Positions 44,609-49,035 of a DNA stretch of 49,035 nucleotides are shown here, piece by piece (position 1 is the stretch's first letter; every line of letters begins with the position of its first letter). The translations under genes were made by a program, and so were the position numbers. The notes under the pieces are model-generated. The model was given only the letters and a program-made list of their open reading frames with translations. It was not told the DNA's origin and made no database searches. Where the stretch lies: positions 1 through 49,035 of the forward strand of contig DAICYJ010000008.1 of NCBI GenBank assembly GCA_027311705.1. The letters are read 5' to 3'. The DNA is from Novosphingobium sp. Its GTDB lineage: Bacteria > Pseudomonadota > Alphaproteobacteria > Sphingomonadales > Sphingomonadaceae.

Positions 44609-45529
44609 TTACATCGCCGCGAGGGTATTCTCCGGCAGGTCGAACAGGATGCGCCGCGACGCGAAATCGATGGCGACGCGATGGAACAGTCGCAACTGGT
44701 TCATGCCCATCAGCATCGCCGGCCGCCGCGTGAGGTTCAGGCTTTCGAACGGCGGCGCGTCGGCAAATAGCAGCGTCGTGTTGGTCATGTTCAGCCTGCC
44801 GACTTTCAACAGGCGTGCCATGCCGATATCGGCGGTGATCTTCTGTCCGGTCACGGAAACGAGCTGCGTGGTTTCGCCTTGGTGCCGGCGCGAAAGGGCG
44901 CGCTGCAGGGCGCGGTTGCCGATCGAGGAATCGGCCCCAGTATCGATCAGGATATCGGTAGCCACGCCATCGATCATGGCGTCGGCCATGATCAACTGGC
45001 CGGACCGCCGCCGCGCGGTGACGACGATCTCGAAACCCCGGTTGCCGCCCAGATCGCCCGCATCGCCGATGGCCATCGTGTTCTTGTCGAAATCGAGCAG
45101 CACGCGCTGGCTTTGCAGGCTATCGAGACCGATGATCCCGTCTGCGCCGATATTCTGCCCTTCGAGCAAGGGAGCGGTGAGGCTGTAGAAGCTGCGGCGG
45201 CCGAGATTGATCTCGTCGATATCGACGAGATCGACCTGCTGACTGCCGGCGACGGTAATCACTATCCCTTGGCCGCTTGTAACCAACCCCAGCCGGGCGG
45301 CCACATCGCGCGCCAGCACGGTACGTTCGGCGCCGGTATCGATCAGGAAGCGGAACGGCCCTTTGTCGCCGATATGCACCGGCACGGTCATGCGATCATG
45401 CAGGTCGCGCCCCGTGTCCATCACTTCGATGCTCGATGCTTCAGGTGCCGATTGCTGCGCAACGGCGATGGGATAAGTGGCGATCATGGGCAACAGCGTG
45501 GTTGCCGCAAGTAGCGGATGAAAAGCCAT
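44609..45529 (-). CDS. Exported retropepsin-like aspartyl protease, two-lobed
   Basis: A 306-residue protein with a signal peptide and two retroviral-type aspartic protease lobes, each with an active-site I-D-T-G-A motif (Asp 64 in FLIDTGAERTVLA; Asp 196 in ILIDTGADSSIG). A glycine-rich psi-loop, GADGIIGLDSLQ, follows the first. Single-chain duplication of a retropepsin-like fold is reminiscent of pepsins. It is probably periplasmic; its target is unknown. ATG at 45529 has GGAG 9 nt upstream. It lies 77 bp after the flippase gene on the same strand. Confidence 0.85.
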   Translation of the reverse strand: MAFHPLLAATTLLPMIATYPIAVAQQSAPEASSIEVMDTGRDLHDRMTVPVHIGDKGPFRFLIDTGAERTVLARDVAARLGLVTSGQGIVITVAGSQQVDLVDIDEINLGRRSFYSLTAPLLEGQNIGADGIIGLDSLQSQRVLLDFDKNTMAIGDAGDLGGNRGFEIVVTARRRSGQLIMADAMIDGVATDILIDTGADSSIGNRALQRALSRRHQGETTQLVSVTGQKITADIGMARLLKVGRLNMTNTTLLFADAPPFESLNLTRRPAMLMGMNQLRLFHRVAIDFASRRILFDLPENTLAAM

Positions 45530-45606
45530 GGCATCGTTCTCCACCGCCGATGCTACGCCTGTGTGGGGCGGTCCGCCATCGCTGATTGTGCGCGATGCTG
45601 CGCTTT

Positions 45607-47106
45607 TTATTGCTGCGTTGCAGGCGCGCGCCGATACGTCAGAGCAGCGAGGATTTCGCCCAGCATTCCGGTGATTTCCGCGAACAAGGCGTGCCCGGTT
45701 AGCCGCAGCGTAACCAGCCAGCACGCGATGCCGGCGGCAATCATGCTGAGCGCCTGGACGATGCCGGTTTCGCTGGCCGGATGCCACAGCGCATAGCTCG
45801 CCAAAAGGGGGCCGACCGCCGCGAGGGTGGCCAGTGCGCTGCGAAGATAAACCAGGGCCAGTTCACGCCAGCGGAAGCCGAGCATGTCGCGCATGAACGG
45901 CGCGTAGATCGCGATCCACAGCAGGCCGTGGGCAAAACGTGAAATTGCCACCCAGCGCAGGCCGAACGGCGCGCTGAGCGCAATCAGCAACACAGAGGCA
46001 ACCGTTTCCAGGATGTTGCGGTGGATCAGGCCCTTCATCCGGTTCAGCAACAGGGGAAGATCGGCATTGAGCGGCAGCGCGACATAGCACAATTGCGCCA
46101 GCGCGACCCACACCAGCAGAGGGGCCGTCGCCATCCAGCGCGGGCCATAGAGCACGCTGACGAGCGGTTCCGCCAGAACCGCGATTCCCGCCATCGCCGG
46201 CCAGGTCACGCCGGTGTAGGCCGCAACCACGCGCAAATAGGGCGGCCCCAACGGTGCGCCTTCATCGCGAACGCGGCGAAAGGCAGGGTAGAAAACCCCC
46301 GTTACCGCGCCTGCCACCAGCATCCGCAGTTGGAGTGCAAGGCCGGAAGCGCGGGCAAACAAGCCGACGGCGGTGTTGTCGATCAGGCGTCCGATGACCA
46401 GTTCGGGCGCGCGCCCGGTGATCGAATTGCAGGTGGCGAGCACGCTGTTGGTGCCGCCGATTTTCAGCACCGGCCCCGCGCCCTTAAGCCGCAGCGGCCA
46501 GGGCAACATCAGTCCGGCACGCCACTGGCTGACGATCAACCGCGCACCCTGCTGTGCAAAGGCACCCCACGCCAGTGCCAGCGCGCCGTGGCCAAGCAGC
46601 GCCAGAGTCACTGCCGCGCAGGCATTCGCGACCGATGAACCAACCTCGATCATGGTGTTCGACTTGTAGTCCATCCGCCTTTGGCACGTTGCCTGCGGCA
46701 CGATGGAGAGCGGCACCAGCAGATAGGAGCAGGCGATCACCAGCGTGATCGGCAGCAATTGCGGATCGCGATAGAACCACGCGATGGGCTGGGCGGCGGC
46801 GATTGCCAGCAGCGCGATGCCCCAAGCGAACACGACCGAGATTGTGAACGCGGTGTGCAGCTTGTCCGGCGTCAGGTCGCGCTCCCCGTTGATATAGCGG
46901 GTGACGCCGAAATCCTGAAGGAACGCGACGATCGTCACCGCCGCGAAGGCGATGGAGAAAAGGCCCAGCTGCGCTGGGGTGATGAACCAGCGCGCCAGCA
47001 CCACGCTCGTCGCGAACTGGATCGTGAATGAGGTATATTGCGACACCAGTGCCCATGCGGCCGCGGTGCGCACCGACATCGCCGGCGGGATCGCCTCGGC
47101 GGTCAT
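45607..47106 (-). CDS. Lipopolysaccharide biosynthesis/oligosaccharide flippase (Wzx-like)
   Basis: A 499-residue membrane protein with 12-14 helices of the MVF/polysaccharide transporter superfamily: AAAWALVSQYTSFTIQFATSVVLARWFITPAQLGLFSIA at the N-terminus, DFGVTRYI, and SGLALQLRMLVAGAVTGVFYPAFRRVRDE in the centre. It probably flips a lipid-linked glycan. The start at 47106 overlaps the upstream glycosyltransferase gene by 4 bp, so they act together; a longer frame is not supported. Confidence 0.9.
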   Translation of the reverse strand: MTAEAIPPAMSVRTAAAWALVSQYTSFTIQFATSVVLARWFITPAQLGLFSIAFAAVTIVAFLQDFGVTRYINGERDLTPDKLHTAFTISVVFAWGIALLAIAAAQPIAWFYRDPQLLPITLVIACSYLLVPLSIVPQATCQRRMDYKSNTMIEVGSSVANACAAVTLALLGHGALALAWGAFAQQGARLIVSQWRAGLMLPWPLRLKGAGPVLKIGGTNSVLATCNSITGRAPELVIGRLIDNTAVGLFARASGLALQLRMLVAGAVTGVFYPAFRRVRDEGAPLGPPYLRVVAAYTGVTWPAMAGIAVLAEPLVSVLYGPRWMATAPLLVWVALAQLCYVALPLNADLPLLLNRMKGLIHRNILETVASVLLIALSAPFGLRWVAISRFAHGLLWIAIYAPFMRDMLGFRWRELALVYLRSALATLAAVGPLLASYALWHPASETGIVQALSMIAAGIACWLVTLRLTGHALFAEITGMLGEILAALTYRRAPATQQ

Positions 47107-48140
47107 GCTTCGCTTTCGAGAAAGCTGGGGAAAGTTGCGCCGCCCGCCGCCCCACGGCTGTGCGCCCGGCGGCGCCATCGCAGCATCGGCCGGGCGAGCA
47201 CGGGAAACAGCTGCCAAATGGCGAAGGCAACGCGCCAAACCGGACCGTCCACCTGTCCGCTGATGGAGCGGAGGTCGGCCAGGCCGCGCCGGGTATCGCC
47301 ATCAACGATGCGGTCTATCGCATGCTCGAAGGCCAGCGCCGACTGGCTATCGGCCAGCAGCTTGTCGAGCAAAACGCCCTCCGGTGCGCCGGCGGGAAGC
47401 GAGGCCCGCGCCTTCTCATAGACACGGATATTGCCGAGCAGCATTCGTCCGGCATTGGCTGAGGCGCTGCCGGGGCGGACACGATATTCGCCCAGAACCT
47501 CGTCGATATAGCGGGCTTTGCCGCCCAGCAGCATCAGGCGCACCCACAGGTCGAAATCCTCGGACTGCGCCATGTCGGTATCAAAGCCGCCGATCCTTTG
47601 GAAATCGTCCCGGCGAAAGGTGGTGCCGATATAAACGTTGAAGGACCGGTCGAGCACGTCGGCCAGCGATCCGAGCACGCCATCGCCGGTGCCTTGCTTG
47701 CGTTCCACACAAGTACGCTCGCGGGCGACCGCCCCGAATATCCGGGCATTGCAGGTGGCCAGGCGAATCTGCGGATCGCCTTCCAGCACAGGCACCACGC
47801 GGGCAAGGTACTCGGGGCGATAAAGATCGTCGCCATCAAGCAGCGCGATCAACGGAGCGGTCGATGCAGCGACGGCCCGGTTGCGCGCGGCCGACACGCC
47901 GTTGTTGGTCGTGGCCAGAAAGCGGATGCGCGGATCGCCCAGAAACGGCGCAACAGCGGCGGCGACATCGTCAGGAGCGCCATCGTCGATCACGACGCAC
48001 TCCCACTCGGTCAGGGTCTGCCGCTCCAGCGACGTGAGGGCTTCGCCAAGCAGATGCGCCACTCCATAAGCAGGCACAATCACCGAGACGCGCGGTGGAG
48101 CGCCGGCGGAAGGCGCGACGTTGGTTGGGCTAAGGCTCAT
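47103..48140 (-). CDS. GT2 family glycosyltransferase
   Basis: A 345-residue GT-A fold enzyme: VSVIVPAYGVAHLLGEALTSLERQTLTEWECVVIDDGAPDD, NNGVSAARNRAV, the D-x-D-type LIALLDGDDLYRPEYL, and SEDFDLWVRLMLLG. It adds a sugar to a growing surface glycan from a nucleotide donor; donor and acceptor are unknown. First gene of the operon with the flippase, divergent from the rrn promoter. Roughly 140 bp of non-coding sequence separate it from the promoter's AT-rich block. Confidence 0.9.
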   Translation of the reverse strand: MSLSPTNVAPSAGAPPRVSVIVPAYGVAHLLGEALTSLERQTLTEWECVVIDDGAPDDVAAAVAPFLGDPRIRFLATTNNGVSAARNRAVAASTAPLIALLDGDDLYRPEYLARVVPVLEGDPQIRLATCNARIFGAVARERTCVERKQGTGDGVLGSLADVLDRSFNVYIGTTFRRDDFQRIGGFDTDMAQSEDFDLWVRLMLLGGKARYIDEVLGEYRVRPGSASANAGRMLLGNIRVYEKARASLPAGAPEGVLLDKLLADSQSALAFEHAIDRIVDGDTRRGLADLRSISGQVDGPVWRVAFAIWQLFPVLARPMLRWRRRAHSRGAAGGATFPSFLESEA

Positions 48141-48282
48141 ATCGCCATCGCAATAGCGGCCGCGCGCTTAAGGATTGGCTTACGCACAGGGAGTCGCACC
48201 CGATTCTCTAGATTCCGGCTATTGCTGCGGGCGGCTGGGGCGAATTGTTACAGCCAAAATCACGCATTTTCAGTCATTTGGG

Positions 48283-48341
48283 CCAAAAAACGAAGAAAAC
48301 TGCAAAATGTGTTTGACGGTTGTGGGGTGTCTCCATATATG
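48283..48341 (+). promoter_or_regulatory. Ribosomal RNA operon promoter with A-rich upstream element
   Basis: TTGACG (48313-48318) and TATATG (48336-48341) are separated by exactly 17 bases, an excellent sigma-70 promoter. Immediately upstream lies an A-rich block (48283-48308) resembling an UP element, as expected for rrn. The transcript would start near 48348, some 350 bases before 16S. Confidence 0.85.
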
Positions 48342-48490
48342 CGGCTTCACCGGAGGGGAGCGGCGGTTTCGATCGCTTCTAGCTCTTCCTCGGTCGCCAA
48401 ATCAGACGGATAATTGGTTCCCCCGGTGGGTTAAATCGGGGGATGACCGGTTGTCCGGTGTTTCTGTCTCTGACGGGATGGATTGGTTGG

Positions 48491-48530
48491 GTTCTTTGAC
48501 ATTGTTAGTTTAGATGAAGGGACATGTGGG
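48491..48530 (+). promoter_or_regulatory. rrn antitermination leader, boxA- and boxC-like elements
   Basis: GTTCTTTGACA (48491-48501) matches the E. coli rrn boxA (GCTCTTTAACA) at 9 of 11 positions. ATGTGGG (48524-48530) resembles boxC (TGTGTGGG). Both lie between the promoter and 16S in the order seen in E. coli. They are the expected sites for the NusB/S10-dependent antitermination complex. A boxB stem is not clear. Confidence 0.65.
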
Positions 48531-48701
48531 CGACGGCGCCTGCTTCCGGGGGTCTTTGGGCTCCGGATAGCAGTTTAAATCAAGCCGATGCATTGCATGT
48601 CCTAACGTAACCATACGTTTGACAAGTGCAGGTATCGGCTCCCGGAGTTCGGTGTTTGCGGGTTGGCGGCTTTCGGGTCGTTTCCGTGGACATTGTGACA
48701 T

Positions 48702-49035
<334 letters not shown>

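Larger units (their letters stand above)
48141..48701 (+). other. Intergenic region and rrn leader
   Basis: About 560 bases lie between the glycosyltransferase start and 16S rRNA. The first 140 bases hold nothing I can name apart from presumably the glycosyltransferase promoter. Then come an A-rich block, the rrn promoter, and a leader of about 350 bases with boxA- and boxC-like elements. The rest of the leader is expected to hold the 5' half of the 16S processing stem, whose partner lies outside the window. Confidence 0.75.

Noticed and set aside
48496..48518. TTGACA at 48496 as a second rrn promoter
   Set aside because: No -10 box follows at 16-18 bases; the sequence is better explained as part of boxA.

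Overview
The window is a high-GC alphaproteobacterial chromosome segment, most likely from a Novosphingobium or close sphingomonad. Three things point there. The 16S rRNA gene that starts at the right edge has a Sphingomonadaceae-type 5' region. The ABC exporter at 42728-44548 closely matches my memory of the Novosphingobium aromaticivorans Atm1 protein. The gene neighbourhoods (UbiK/TspO/KatE, DUF177 with a bc1 chaperone, HslVU, TauE with TIGR02186) are typical of the order. Coding density is very high, and I see no insertion sequence, prophage, CRISPR array or tRNA gene.

Layout. 1-3.1 kb: a possible 18-codon ORF with an unusually complete Shine-Dalgarno on the minus strand, a lipoprotein, TlyA, TspO, UbiK and a small conserved protein. 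3.1-6.6 kb: a large-subunit catalase with a candidate general-stress (EcfG) promoter, convergent with an HWE-family sensor histidine kinase. 6.7-12.1 kb: metZ, a protein O-mannosyltransferase-like enzyme, and a minus-strand run recO-leuB-polyprenyl-phosphate-mannose synthase/GtrA fusion. 12.2-18.5 kb: apaG, a LysR regulator, a GGDEF-EAL membrane protein, an MFS exporter, DNA polymerase IV and a NUDIX hydrolase. 18.6-27.9 kb: a secreted small protein followed by a tightly overlapping type II secretion operon, gspC-D-E-F-G-L-M-N, which lacks the minor pseudopilins H, I, J and K. 27.8-35.3 kb: nhaA, an NfrB-like glycosyltransferase with an NfrA-like partner, TauE/SafE with TIGR02186, and a HerA-type ATPase. 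35.3-40.6 kb: an operon of bc1 chaperone, DUF177 and MATE exporter, divergent from bamE, then hslV-hslU separated by strong palindromes. 40.6-49.0 kb: a serine hydrolase, DUF1737, DUF899, the Atm1-type exporter, a two-lobed aspartyl protease, a flippase with a glycosyltransferase, and the promoter, antitermination leader and first part of an rrn operon.

Functionally the window is mainly envelope biology (secretion, glycan transfer, outer-membrane assembly, export) mixed with stress defence (catalase, HWE kinase, HslVU, Pol IV). The points I think most deserve follow-up are the mini-ORF whose ribosome-binding region is the complement of the 16S 3' end, the type II secretion operon without minor pseudopilins, the adjacent mannosyl-carrier synthase and PMT-family transferase, and the shortened NfrB/NfrA-like pair. 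Start codons are chosen by ribosome-binding sites, signal peptides and family lengths. Several are GTG, and alternatives are named.
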